Notes under the pieces: generated by a model
What the model saw: the letters and a program-made list of their open reading frames with translations, nothing else
What the model was told of the DNA's origin: nothing
The model's database searches: none
Source of the DNA: Klebsormidium nitens
Lineage: Eukaryota > Streptophyta > Klebsormidiophyceae > Klebsormidiales > Klebsormidiaceae
Direction of reading: 5' to 3'
Length of the DNA: 64,000 bases
Assembly: GCA_000708835.1 (NCBI GenBank)
Contig: DF237033.1
Location: 159,051 to 223,050 of the forward strand
Made by a program: the position numbers and the translations under genes
Shown here: piece after piece, positions 21,866-33,600 of the stretch
Layout: every line of letters starts with the position of its first letter
Position numbering within the stretch: position 1 is the stretch's first letter

Positions 21866-23155
21866 ATGGAGGTGGCACTAGCCAAGGGTGCGGCCTCGCA
21901 GCTCGTCTCTGCTGTTGAAAAGTTGCAGGCAGCCGTAGCAGCCACTAAACAGAACGATCACGAGTGTCGGATGATTGTGCACGAAGTGGTCACAAGGGCA
22001 CCTTTCATTACGGACCTCTTGAACGAGGCAAGGCACTTTGAGGACGAAGCACTCGATAAGGCCATGGCTTTGAATCTGAATTTTGCTGTAGACGCAGTGA
22101 ACGAAGCAACAATGGCGGTTTATAAATGGTTGATGAAACCCTTCTACCAGCGGCTTCGTGCGGGCCAGGGTTTTCAGCCAGCACTCAAAAATGCTAAAGA
22201 AAGCTTGTTCCGAAGGCTGGAGACTATCACAGCTCACCAGATTCACCGCTTAGACAAGCGGGCAGAGCAAATGGCCCAGCTGGCTGTGAGGAACGATGAG
22301 ATCAGCCGAGTCTTTGAGGCGCTTCTTTCTGGCACGCAGCTCAATGTGTCAACGGCCCGCACAATGGCGATTGCGAAGGCGCAGTTGGAGCAAGCCAGCT
22401 ACGGCGGGCAAAAGTTGCGGGGCCACACTGAGGGGGTGTACTCCATCGCCTGGAGCTCCGATGGGAGCAAACTGGCGACGGCCTCAAGGGACAACACGGG
22501 CGTGATCTGGGACGCCACGACAGGGGAGCGCCTGAGGGTGCTCGAGAGCCACATCAAGGAGCTCCGCTCCATCGCCTGGAGCGCCGACGGGAGCAAAGTG
22601 GCGACGTGCTCAGCTGACGACACGGGCGCGGTCTGGGATGCAGCATCGGGGAAGCGCCTGAAGGAGCTCAAGGGCCACAACCGATGGGTCCCCTCTGTTG
22701 CCTGGAGCCCCGAAGGGCGCACACTGGCATGGGCCTCACGTAACAGAATAGGCGTGGTTTGCCCTGAGGGGAAGCGCCTGGGGGTAATTGCGGGTCACAC
22801 CAATTGGGTCAAGTCCCTTGCCTGGAGCCCCGACGGGAGCAAATTGGCCATGGGTTATGAGGACAAGACGGGCGCGATCTTGGACGTCGCAACGGGGGAG
22901 CGCCTGAGGGTGCTCGAGGGCCACACCCATACGGTCCAGTCCATTGCATGGAGCCCTGACGGGAGCAAAGTGGCGACGGCATCATTGGACAAGACGGGCG
23001 CGGTCTGGGATGCTGCAACAGGGGAGCGACTGAGGGTGCTCCAGGGCCATAACGATATGCTCTTCTCGATTGCTTGGAGTCCGGACGGGAGCAAAGTGGC
23101 GACAACCTCAGCGGACAAGACAGCAAGAATTTGGGCATGGCAAAAGCATTGGTAG
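21866..23155 (+). CDS. Helical-bundle plus WD40 repeat protein, intronless
   Basis: A continuous 429-codon frame with a TAG stop. Residues 1 to about 180 are helical (KLQAAVAATKQNDHECRMIV, TDLLNEARHFEDEALDKAM, RRLETITAHQIHRLDKRAEQ) and resemble in spacing the four-helix bundles of HeLo/MLKL-type signalling domains; this is a weak fold-level guess. Residues from about 181 hold six WD40 repeats with GH..W/V..(V/I)AWSPDGSK(V/L)AT and TGAVWDAATGERLRVL. The third repeat is short and lacks its WD segment. Repeats are unusually alike at DNA level, pointing to recent expansion or conversion. No NB-ARC/NACHT ATPase lies between the domains. It is likely a scaffold or sensor. The ATG is the first in frame; a CTGCAG just upstream may be a 5' UTR acceptor. 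Unlike its neighbours it has no introns in the coding region. Confidence 0.88.
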   Translation: MEVALAKGAASQLVSAVEKLQAAVAATKQNDHECRMIVHEVVTRAPFITDLLNEARHFEDEALDKAMALNLNFAVDAVNEATMAVYKWLMKPFYQRLRAGQGFQPALKNAKESLFRRLETITAHQIHRLDKRAEQMAQLAVRNDEISRVFEALLSGTQLNVSTARTMAIAKAQLEQASYGGQKLRGHTEGVYSIAWSSDGSKLATASRDNTGVIWDATTGERLRVLESHIKELRSIAWSADGSKVATCSADDTGAVWDAASGKRLKELKGHNRWVPSVAWSPEGRTLAWASRNRIGVVCPEGKRLGVIAGHTNWVKSLAWSPDGSKLAMGYEDKTGAILDVATGERLRVLEGHTHTVQSIAWSPDGSKVATASLDKTGAVWDAATGERLRVLQGHNDMLFSIAWSPDGSKVATTSADKTARIWAWQKHW

Positions 23156-24653
23156 ACAGAGCCTGATTAGACGACTGCTGAGACACAAATGTAAGGGCAA
23201 CGTGATAGCATTTTCTACAGTGCCTCCCAGTTCTGGATACTTAAACAACTGCATGACGATCATTAAGTTGACCCTACTGACGGTAGCTATTGATGATTCT
23301 CAGTCCCACATCAGGGTCTCTATTTTGTAACCATGTGTTCTGACGTCAAATAAGCTGATCGACTGAGGTATGTGCTCCATCTAACGCGTGTATGAACGAT
23401 GGATCCATCAACGACCTAGCGCACCAATGAAACAGTCACACTCAGACCTGGCGGACCAGACCGTCATGATGCCAACCATACATACTAATTATATGCATTA
23501 ATTGTCCTAACCATTGAATCCTAGTATACTCATAGTCGAAATTTTGGCCGGGCTGCCAGGGCCGCCGCCAATGGATATATGCATGTTGGCAGCCTACATA
23601 TGTATGTGCCAATCATGCCAGCCGCTCTGTTGAGTTCATGAGTCCTCCATGCCGTGGGTGGCATCATAAGTTGATGGTCCGTCACTCGGTCGATATGGAA
23701 CTCCCCAAGGTCAAAGCTCCCGGCGCGCATCATTGTACAAGATTTGATATAGGCCCTAGATTCCAGAAGCTGTATGTAGGGATGTCTCTAAGATTCCCAT
23801 GTCATGTACGCGGGGACATTGCAGTCCCAGTGACTGGCGGCTGCAGATCGTCCGGTCCCAAGTCCCCTTGAGGTTTTGGCAATGTTCCAAGGCCAATCTT
23901 CATGCAACTTATTGTATCACAATAGGCCGGGCCCGGGGCCCAGCATTGCAGTTGTACTCAATTAAATTGACATTGATAATTGCCGAGATTATATTATTAT
24001 AAGGTAAATGCTGGGACGGGTATAAAGTTAGTTTGGTGCCAGGTCAGGATGGGTTGGGTACGGAGCAGGTATCTTTTTGTGTTAGAAAGTTTTCTTTCTG
24101 TCTTGAGATACATGCATGGGCCCAACGGCCGCTCATAATCAACATTGAACGACCGACAGTAATCAAAGAGGGTTAAAGTGTGGACACCTATTCACTGCAG
24201 CCATCCTCAGTATCGCACTAGTGCGATCGAGTTGCTTCAACAAAAACATGCTCGCCGTCGGGCCTAGGCTCTCTACATAACGTGCATACGCATGAAGTGA
24301 GATACATCGCTCCACTTCAATGCTCGATGATGCATCAAGGGTAGGTCAGTGACCCTCAGGACCGTACCTTGACAGACACTGTCAACAACCGCTTCTTTAT
24401 GCGCGTGCTGTGCTCGGCAGTGCCGCAAGATGTGCTCTTTTCAACTTAGGAGTGCCGCTTGCTCTAATCCTATTTTATCAAACCGCCTTCCATTGCAGAC
24501 ATATGTGCGGTGCTCCTATTTCTGCCGAGCTGTACTCACACATTCTTGCTTTCGTACGCAGTGCAACACTCAATGCAGATGATGCTTTTGCAGTGGGCTG
24601 ACACTAAACGCGATTCTCGGCCCACGAACGTGTTTTAGCTATCCCCAAAAGTG
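23156..24653. other. Intergenic region between convergent WD40 and EDR2-like genes
   Basis: Both flanking genes end here, so it holds two 3' flanks. No coding or RNA feature is supported. It contains a GC-rich palindromic stretch (GGCCGGGCCCGGGGCCC near 23.93 kb) and a degenerate TTAGGG-element core at 24.01-24.09 kb. Confidence 0.5.
24009..24090 (+). mobile_element. TTAGGG-rich element core, degenerate
   Basis: The segment contains GCTGGGACGGGTATAAAGTT, AGTTTGG, GGGTTGGGTACGGAGCAGGT and TTTTTGTGTTAG in the order of the 61.2-kb element core. No clear inverted arms remain. Confidence 0.55.
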
Positions 24654-27600
24654 TCAAGTCTGACAGAATTCCTCGGCCTCCCCCTCGTCGATGTCGTGGG
24701 CGGCGTTCGGTTCCAGATGGCACAGCCGCACAGTGCCAATCGGTACCTCAGGCAACTCGTCCTCCGTGCTCCCCTGCAGATAGAACGGTGTTTTCCCTTG
24801 ATTTGAATGGATTCTCTAGGCTTCGGTGCACAACATTTAGGAATCCGGCAGTGAGCGCAGGGTCGGGAAGGATATACCACAGAATTGGATGAGATCTTGA
24901 GCTCATGCGCAGGTGTGTTTACAGGATCAAGGACGGAATTCAGAAGAGACTGGCGTCCGCTTACGACAACAGTTTCAGTCCTGTGACAATTGTGTAGGCA
25001 TGCAGTCAGGACCAAGCAAGTAGGAACGAATCAAGACTCACATTCCTGCACAACCTGGTAGTGTTTACACTTCTCCAACCGCCCTTTCCTCAAGAACGGG
25101 TGAAAACAAAGAAATATGGTTCTCGACAAGACCGGACACGAGTTTTGGGCCTCTAACCATGGCTGATTATGGGCTGGTTTAAAATCTATTTACTTGTCCA
25201 TGACCAGACTTGGGGGCGGTAACCAGCCTAAAACCAAGGTTAGGGCATGGTTAATAGTCCATTATCCTGGAAAACGGGTCTGGTAAAACCCTGGTTAGCA
25301 ACAAAACTTTCCTCTTAGTATTAACTCACCTGCACTAGGAAGGCCATGTCGATGACCAGACTTCGCACGTACCCCAGCACGAACCGCACCACTCCGTTCG
25401 CGACCGTCGACGACCCAATATCGATATCAATCTCCAAATAGTTCTCCGCCTTGTGATAGTCCACTTTCAGCGCACTCGCCACGATCAGCGGCTTCGTGCC
25501 GACAGACCGTTTCACAACCCACGCGCCTTTCGCGATACTCGGAATGAGCTTGAAGCGCGAGTTTCGGAAGGAGTCGGTGCCGTAGACGAAGCGGCCCAGG
25601 AGGGAGTCCTTTTCGGGGGAGTCCACGCAGGCGTAGTAGAAGCACATGGAGTACTGCTGGGTGGCGGGGACCTGCGAAATAGGGGGTAAAATCTGAACCG
25701 GTAGGAGGAGGGGGGGGTGTTAGAACATACGGGGGAGTTCCTTTTGGGGGGGTCCTCGCAGGCGTAGTAGAAGCACATGGAGTACTGCTGGGTGGCGGGG
25801 ACCTGTGAAACGGGGGCGAATCCAAGTTAGAGAGGGGGGGCATCCCGAGGAATCTCAAAGAGGGGGGGTGTTGTAGAAGCACACGCTGGGTGGCGGGCAG
25901 CTACGATATGGGGGTTGGTTCCTTATCGTCGTAGGAAAGGGGGGGCCTGTTCAAGAATGAAGTCGCTCCCGGGGAGGTGGTAAAAGCACATGTTACGGAG
26001 CAGAAAGCCGTAGGCGTTCAGCACGTCGTACGTGTCTGCTGCCAAATCGGACAACTTTTAGAAATTACGAGTCTGCAGTGAGCTTGTGCGAGGCCGTCCG
26101 CCTTGGAAGTCGAAGAAGAGGAACGAGACGACTTCGCGACTAGGGCCGTTACGGTTTCCCGTTGGGATGATTGGACCAACCAACATTCTTGCGTGTGCTC
26201 CCGAACCCTTAGTCCAGCGTCAAGGCCGATGAACAATCTGAGAAGGATTACTCATTGATTGGATTGAGCCGGCGGGTTACTGAAGGTTGACGATAGTTGG
26301 GATACTTTTCAGTGTCATTGGACAGACCAGAATTTGTGGTCACGTTTCAGATTGTTCTAATCAGTCTCAGACCGGATGCATCATCTAAGACTTATTACCT
26401 TGGCAAAGGGAAAACCCGAGTCTGCAGTTTTACCTGGAGGTTGACAATCAAGAAGAAGGGCATTGGATTCTCGGGATCCTTCCGCGCCTTCTGGATGGCG
26501 AACTGCACACACGAGTCGGGGCGCGCTGCCACGTGGTCGATGCGCTCCCGCGAGGTGAGCCAATCGGTGGCCACGAGATGCATGTGGCACGAGTTGGCGG
26601 GGATCTGTAATGCAAATAGAAGACTACATGGACTTGATCCAAACAAGTCCAAAGACAAGAACTACCGGTGGCCGGAACGAAGGTACTATTGGTTGGATTC
26701 AATGCAAGGAGACTTCCAATCAAGGCACGGAAAGAGCTACCGGCTGATTCGGAAGCGAAGACTGCACTTGATAGAGCTAAAGAGACCACCGCTGAACCCG
26801 AAAGCGACTACTGGTTAGAATCCAAGTGATGACAGGTTAGTCGAAGGAGCAGATAACCGGTCAAGGCCAAAGATAGAGTCTACCGTCTGACCCGAAAAAG
26901 GGCACTTTCGCTCAAAAGGGGAGGTCAAAGCACCGCTTTTCTCGTAAATAGAGACTAACGAGAAAAGTAAAAGAAGACAAAACCGGTCAACCCGAAGAAA
27001 GAAACCACCGGTGAACCCCAAAGAGAGGGACCACCAGTAGCTGGAAGACTACCGCTTCTTCCAAAGGAGAAGACCAGTTGGTTAACTGCAACAACGAGAT
27101 CACCGGTTACGCCAGGGAAAGAAAGATGACCAACAGGGCGATACGATTGAACGCCCCACCTTGCGCTTGTCGCTGAGATACGTCTTGCTCCGCACCGGAA
27201 AGTGGTGCGGTTCCGGTTCCGCCCAGCTGTTCACTCCGTCCTCCATCGGCCCATACGACAGCGTACCGGAAAACTGCGACGGGTCCAGCGTGCTTGGGCG
27301 CGGAACCGAAGGGATCCCTGTGGAGGGAACATACGCGGACGGGGCCGGGGCATAAGCGGGCTCGGCGGGCTGATAAGCGGCCGAGTCGGGTCCATAACCG
27401 GAGGAGAGGAGCCGGGAACTGAACGATGGGGGCGAGCGTCGGAGATACGAATCGTCGAGGGACGGGCGGCGCTTGAGGGAGGTGAGACCTGAGGTCAACG
27501 AACCGAGCGAACGGCCATCAGAAAGCGCGTTGTATCTTGACTCTTTGTCAGACCCTCGACTCTGTTCTTTTTGTGTAGTGGAAGACGAACGGGGGATCAC

Positions 27601-30600
27601 GAATGGAGCAAACCGGTATCAGAAAACGCAAAGTGGCTTAGCTGTTTGTCGAAGTTTGTTTGCGTTCGCTTTTCACATTCCATTGACGAGAGAGGTGAAG
27701 GCCTGGATTTCGAGCAAGCAAACGCCCTCCATCAGAAAGGGCCTTGTGTGTCGTTTCTGCCTGTCCGACCCTGTCTCTGAACTACGTTCCCTCATCTGAC
27801 AGGAGCGAAAATGGGGCTACTTGACAATCAAGCAAATGCCAATCCAAAAGCGCCAAGGCCTTCCGACTTACGCGCGCAGAAAAGTCTCGCGACTAACGTG
27901 CAATATAAGAAGCTTCTTGCGGTGCGCAGGGAAAAGAGCCTTTGAACTTAAGAAGCACCAAACAGAAGCCCTTCTTCTTACGTTCAGAAGCTCTCAATCA
28001 GAGCGTAGTAAAATTGTCCTCTAGCGTTCTAACTTCAAAAGCTCCCTAAGCATCTCGGGATTCGGCAGATATGAGCCCCCAAACAAAGTGATAAATAACT
28101 CATGTGATAACAAGCAATTGAACTTACGCAGGGAACGCGGATCGAAGGGCGTCGATTCGTAGCTGGAGACAGACGGCGTCGACAGTGAGGACGTCGAAAT
28201 GGAGAAGGAGGCGCTTCGAGGCACGGGCTTAGTGACAATGGGTATCTGCGCAAAAGCGGGGTCTGTGTATTTAAAAATTCCATAACTTTTAGGGTTTAGG
28301 GTATAAAGGATTCACGGATTGCGGTTTGAATTACAGCTTCGAAGGCACGGCGGTTGTCGAAAAGGAGAAGAAGGCGCTTCGGGGGGCGGACTTGGAGACA
28401 GTGGGGGTCTGCGTGGAAAGCGGAGGGCCTTTGTTTGCGTTTTCGAACGTCGGAGATTTTGGAACTTAGGACTTCGAAGTTGGACGTTCAGGCGTAGGGG
28501 ACGTTGTTGCTTCAAACGGGCGTTTCAGAGAAAAACACGGCGACAATCTCAGGGCCTGCTTGAGTGAGACACGTTCATCGATTTCATGCTTCAGCATTCA
28601 GTGTAATCTTTTCGGACTGGGGTTCCTGACTTCAAGGTCAGGGGTTTTTGACACTTTGTGTTAAGGACGGACGGAGTGCCATCCGTTCCGTCGAAGCAGA
28701 GGCGCTTCGGGTTACTAACAAGGATGCTTTTAAAGCCAACCAGCCACCGATTGTCAACGACAAGTCTTGAAACAATCTTCTAGGCACTCGACTCTCCCCC
28801 AAGTGGGTTTGCTTCTGCGCTTATGTTCGGGCTTGGTCGCAACGTTTCTGGCGCCACGATGACGGCGGGCTCGCTCTTCGTCTATCAACTAGAACTCACC
28901 ATACAGAAGAAAAAGAACACATATGAATGCACAACACAAAAGAAGACGAAAAACATACAACACTTGTCATTCAGAATGTTCACAGCGGTTCGTGAACTTT
29001 GCGGTCGGTCGTCGCGTTTCTGGCGCCTCGATGACGGCAGGCTCGCTTTTCGGCTAGCCACAAGTACTCAGTACGGAACACAAGAACAGAAACAGGAAAC
29101 AGGACCCACAACGGAACATAACAGAAACAGGACTCACAACATACAACAACATAAGAGAACAACCAAGATTCTAAATTAGAACGTTGGCAGCAGTTCGCGA
29201 GGCTTACTTTTGCGCTCGGTCGCGGCGTTTCCGGCGCCACAATGACGGCGGGCTCGCTTTCCAGGCTGGCCGGAACCTGTAGCAGAGTGGTCACGGCTTC
29301 CCGCGACGTCTGCTGGAACAACTCGCGGATGCCTGCAGAAAATGGCGAAGAAGGTTTGCAACAAATTCGCTTCTTGGTGCTCTTCTTCTTATTAGTTCTT
29401 TGAACAGCTTAGTAAATACACAGCGTGCAAACCCGTTTCCAGAAAACAGAGAAAAGGGACCTAGTACGTCAACACGTCAACGCCGACTTTGGAAGCATGC
29501 TTGTTCGGTAATGCAGGATCGGAGATTGCGCGCAACATCAGCGGAGCGGCCTTTCTGACAATGAGTCACAGAAGCCTGCAGGAAAGGGACGACCAAATCT
29601 GAAGGTGGCTACGTATTTTGTGTAACGCTTTACATTACCGCGTTCCCCGCGCAACCTGCCAGATTTGGTGGCGAAGTTAGTGACGGTAACTGGATTCGTT
29701 TCCAATCAGAGTCAGCAACCTTAAGACGACCTTAGAACCGGTAGCATGCTCAATGTTCTCCTTCCAATAGCCTTAGGTCCAGGAAGTGCCGAAGGTATTG
29801 GCTAACAGGGTGCACGTCGAAATAGGGCCCCTCGCGAATCTGAGCCCTCATCCCTGACGGAACCCCTGACGTCACCAGATCTCTCCAAGGTCACGGCAAC
29901 CTCTTTAAAGAGCCCTCCTATCTTAATAAAAACAGGGATAGTGGCGTCCAAAAGAGCAGCAAAATGGCAGTTGTGCCAGAATACGTCCTTGCCGCCGTCC
30001 TCGCCAGTCTCGTTGCCATCTCTGTTACGCGATTGGGAATCATGACCGTTTGCTAAAAGAGGAAAGAGAACCTCAGAGGCACGAGAAGGAGGGACAGACC
30101 CAGCAATGATCTCAAGAGACAGCCCGGCAATTTCATACCGTCAATTTTGCCCATTTCTGAGGAAGATTAGCAGCATTCGTAGGGCCATTGTAAGCGACTT
30201 TACAGGGCAACAGGTCTCTGGCAATCAGAATCGAAAGCAACCTATGCCATAAAAGCCTTTCGGCACACTCTCCCTCTTCCTCGCCAGACATCTTGACACC
30301 GCAACATGGGTCTGAAGCCAGACTCTTCAGCCTCAAAGCACAACACTCCATAGAACAATTATACCCGAAAAAGACAATCGGCAATGCCAAAATGAAATGC
30401 AGCTCGTGAATCATCTACCCTCGCCAAGTCTCCTGACCTTAAAGAACACTTCAATTGGCTTGGCAAAACAGTAACATTCTGCAAAAAAGAGGGGGCGCTT
30501 TCAAACACGGTGAGAGCCACAACTGCATGCCACCGACGCTGCCTGGGTAAGATCCACGTCATCTTCAGAACAATTCCGCTGACAATCACGAGCAATCCAC

Positions 30601-33600
30601 ACGCCTCGAAAACACACCTTCGCTAGCACACTTGGCTGTCAATGCAGGCCAGGGGCGACTAGAAAGCATGGACGGGGTTGACTGAAGGTGGACACTTGGG
30701 GTTCAAGATGCCCTCATCCCCGCCACGTGTAGAAAGCTCATGTGTTCCACGTCATGCTTATATACACCATAGAAGTCAAGCTTGGTGGCACTCTGGGCAA
30801 ACTGCAATCCCAACAGCAAGCGGTGCAGTTTCAAAGAATCCAGCACTTCGGTGCCCTCATCCTGGCCAATTGTCCCACCAGGTCGAACAAAGTTCCAAAG
30901 AGAGTGCAGGACGCCTAAGCAAAATAAAGACTTTATATAGGACAACCTGAGGCCAGGAACCAGCGTTCCCAAATCATGTTTTTGCACTTGGGTTCCTTCA
31001 CGTGGCCCCGAGTGTAGATAGAACAAAGCAAATTCGTATTTCCCGCAAGTAGCGATTGGATAGGGTCTCCTCATTGCTGTTACTTTGATGAAAATGTGGG
31101 GACTGATGATGGGCACTCTATTGCCTCGCATCTCGTTGCAAAACGCACAACACATTTCGCCTGTATCAAGGAACCCTCTTACGCCAAACATGGCACCTGT
31201 GGCAATCAGAGTACTTGGAGGGTTAGCGCCAAATCAAAACTGCAGCACTCCATGCCTTCATCCCCGCCACAGCTTATGTCAATGCTAGGGACTCCGCGAC
31301 TGTACGTCCGTTTAACTTTGTCCTCCGAACACTTTAACGGTCAATAACAACTTTGAATGATTGCAAACAGCATTCCTGTCACAAGAAACGATGAAAGGAC
31401 TGTGCTCAATGAAAGCACGCCTCGTTTGGAACTGGAGCGGCCACCACTTTCGACTAATGGCACAGTCCATCTTTGTGAGAGGCTTAGGCACATCGGAAAC
31501 GAATGACAAGATTTTCGGGCAAGGAGGAGATATGGTCGCAACACCCCGACAGAGGCTGCGGCCGGTTGAACGGCTCGCAATAGCATGCTTGGGAAAAGAC
31601 GATTGGCACCTTGGGTCGGTGTTCGCTGGCCGAAATCAGGTGATGGACCAGATGGCAGCTGTGCTTTTCAAGAACCTGCGGAGTTACGGCATATTGTACA
31701 GTACTTGAAAAACTTAGTCCCAGCGTTGCCAAAATACTCAATAATGGGGTCTTCGGATCTGCCTGTGATTGCTAAATTGAGTGTCCAGTGACGATCTTAC
31801 GAAAACTCGATTAGCACCGCACTTGGAATGTTGGCATCATGGCAGCACAGACGGAAATGGCCTCCGCCACCTCCGCAAACGCCCATGCCTCCCTGCTTTC
31901 GAAACGCAAACCCCTCAAACTTTCTGAACGAAGGCACGAAGCAGAACACCAAGAACTCCGCGAAAACAACAACGCCAGAATTCGGAATATAAACCGCAGC
32001 AGACAGCATCATGGCATCAGGGCAGTTGATGTGGCGCAGTAGCTTCCGCCAGCTCCACAGACCCTCGTCCTCGCCTGGTTCGCATTGCCAGTCCGTAGAC
32101 TCTCAACATAAGAAAACCAAAAAGGAGAAGCGAATGTGCGGAACATAGGACACAGCCCACGGGTTGGGGTTGGGCGGCTGCCCGCACGCAAAACCCAAGC
32201 ACTGAGGTAAGAAGAAGAAATCCAACGAGCGGAATATGGGGGACAGCTTTGGAACCGGGATCGGGTGAGATGCTTGCAGGTAGAGCACTCAAGGGGCAGT
32301 AGGCGGGATTCTGACAGTAAGGAACGGCGCTCTTGATCCCTTTCGATTCGGTCTTGAAAGGCTCAGCAAGCACAACGGTCGATTGTACAGTTTGGCGGCC
32401 TCCTTGGAGGAGCTTTAGGGCCCCCGCTTTCCCAAGCCTTGAAAATCTACGTGTTGCACACTCCCGCTCAGCAAAGTAATAAATGGTCGCGTCCTTTGTT
32501 TTAACACGTTTACACAGATTGATGGATGGCATCTTTGGTAAAACACGCCTCTCATTTATTTCCGAAGAAAGTTGCTCGGGGACTTCATCAGGCCATTTGC
32601 CGGAAAGAGCAAGCGACCGAGTCTCGAAATTTCACGACCGTTGATGACTTCATTGAATGAGCTAGAATGTCAAGCAGGGGTTTCAGGCTCTGGCCCTCAC
32701 AATGGCGGCAGAGTTCCGAACACAACGTTTCTCGTGGAAGCGAGACTCAAAAATCTGGCAGTCAGGTGCACACCAGCGTGCCCTGATCTTCCTTGAGCAG
32801 GCAACTAATGCTTCTCCTCCTTGCCCTTTGTCTTCATTTCCAAAAGTACACAGCTGACTCTGTAAACTACGTTTTCCAACTGCTGCAGCCGTGTCGCTTG
32901 ATGTCGAGCGGCTGGAAGAAGATTCACCTCAGACTTCAAACGCTCAGACTCGAGAATTACGACAGAGTAAATGACAACCAATTTGCCGTGACGAAAATAG
33001 CATCGGCCACTGGCTAATAGAGGCAATCTGAGAAGTCCTGTGGGTAAACGTCGGGAAAGGGTACCCGCACATTCCTGCTCTCATCACCACCAAGCATCAT
33101 TGACAACGGCAGAATCATTCCAGGGACGTCAAGTGCCAACGTTTTGTTCGAGAAAGTGTGAGCACGGCTCTCAGGTTGGGGGATAATTGGTGGCAACAAT
33201 GAGCGCTGCCAAGCCCCCATGGGCCAAAGACGCATGGGCACCCGAAGCGCACGTCCACACAACCAATGTCAAACTAAGTACGTCAGCCTGTTGCATGCAA
33301 GTAAAACCCTGTTGCAACCAAGACGGCTCAGTCTACACAAGACGACGGCGGTCAAGTAACATTCGTGAGAATGAAAACGCTGGATGCTCATTTCCCCGGA
33401 CCCGAATAGCCAAAAGGACCGTTCAATACCCTTCATCGTCAGTGGGGGAAAAGAAGCAAAGATCACATGCTAACGATTAGTGGCTGTCAACGGTTTAATG
33501 CCGCAGTTGTCAGATGGCACTCGGACTCATCCTTGCCACAGAATACTCCAACCGTACTACTTTAGGCTCGTTTGTTGAAGACAGTTGACTACTTTGGCGT

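Larger units (their letters stand above)
24654..27290 (-). other. EDR2: EDR2_C (DUF1336) domain-coding exons
   Basis: Exons 15 (3' end) to 18 encode the conserved C-terminal domain. Visible landmarks are HHFPVRSKTYLSDKRK, then PMPFFLIVNLQ, RFKLIPSIAKGAWVVKRSVG, ENYLEIDIDIGSSTVANGVV, FVLGYVRSLVIDMAFLVQ and LPEVPIGTVRLCHLEPN. These match the plant EDR2 signature closely, including the near-invariant E.D.DIGSSTVA and the final L(I/V)G.VR.CH. The C-terminus ends in an acidic DEGEAEEF stretch. Confidence 0.93.
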
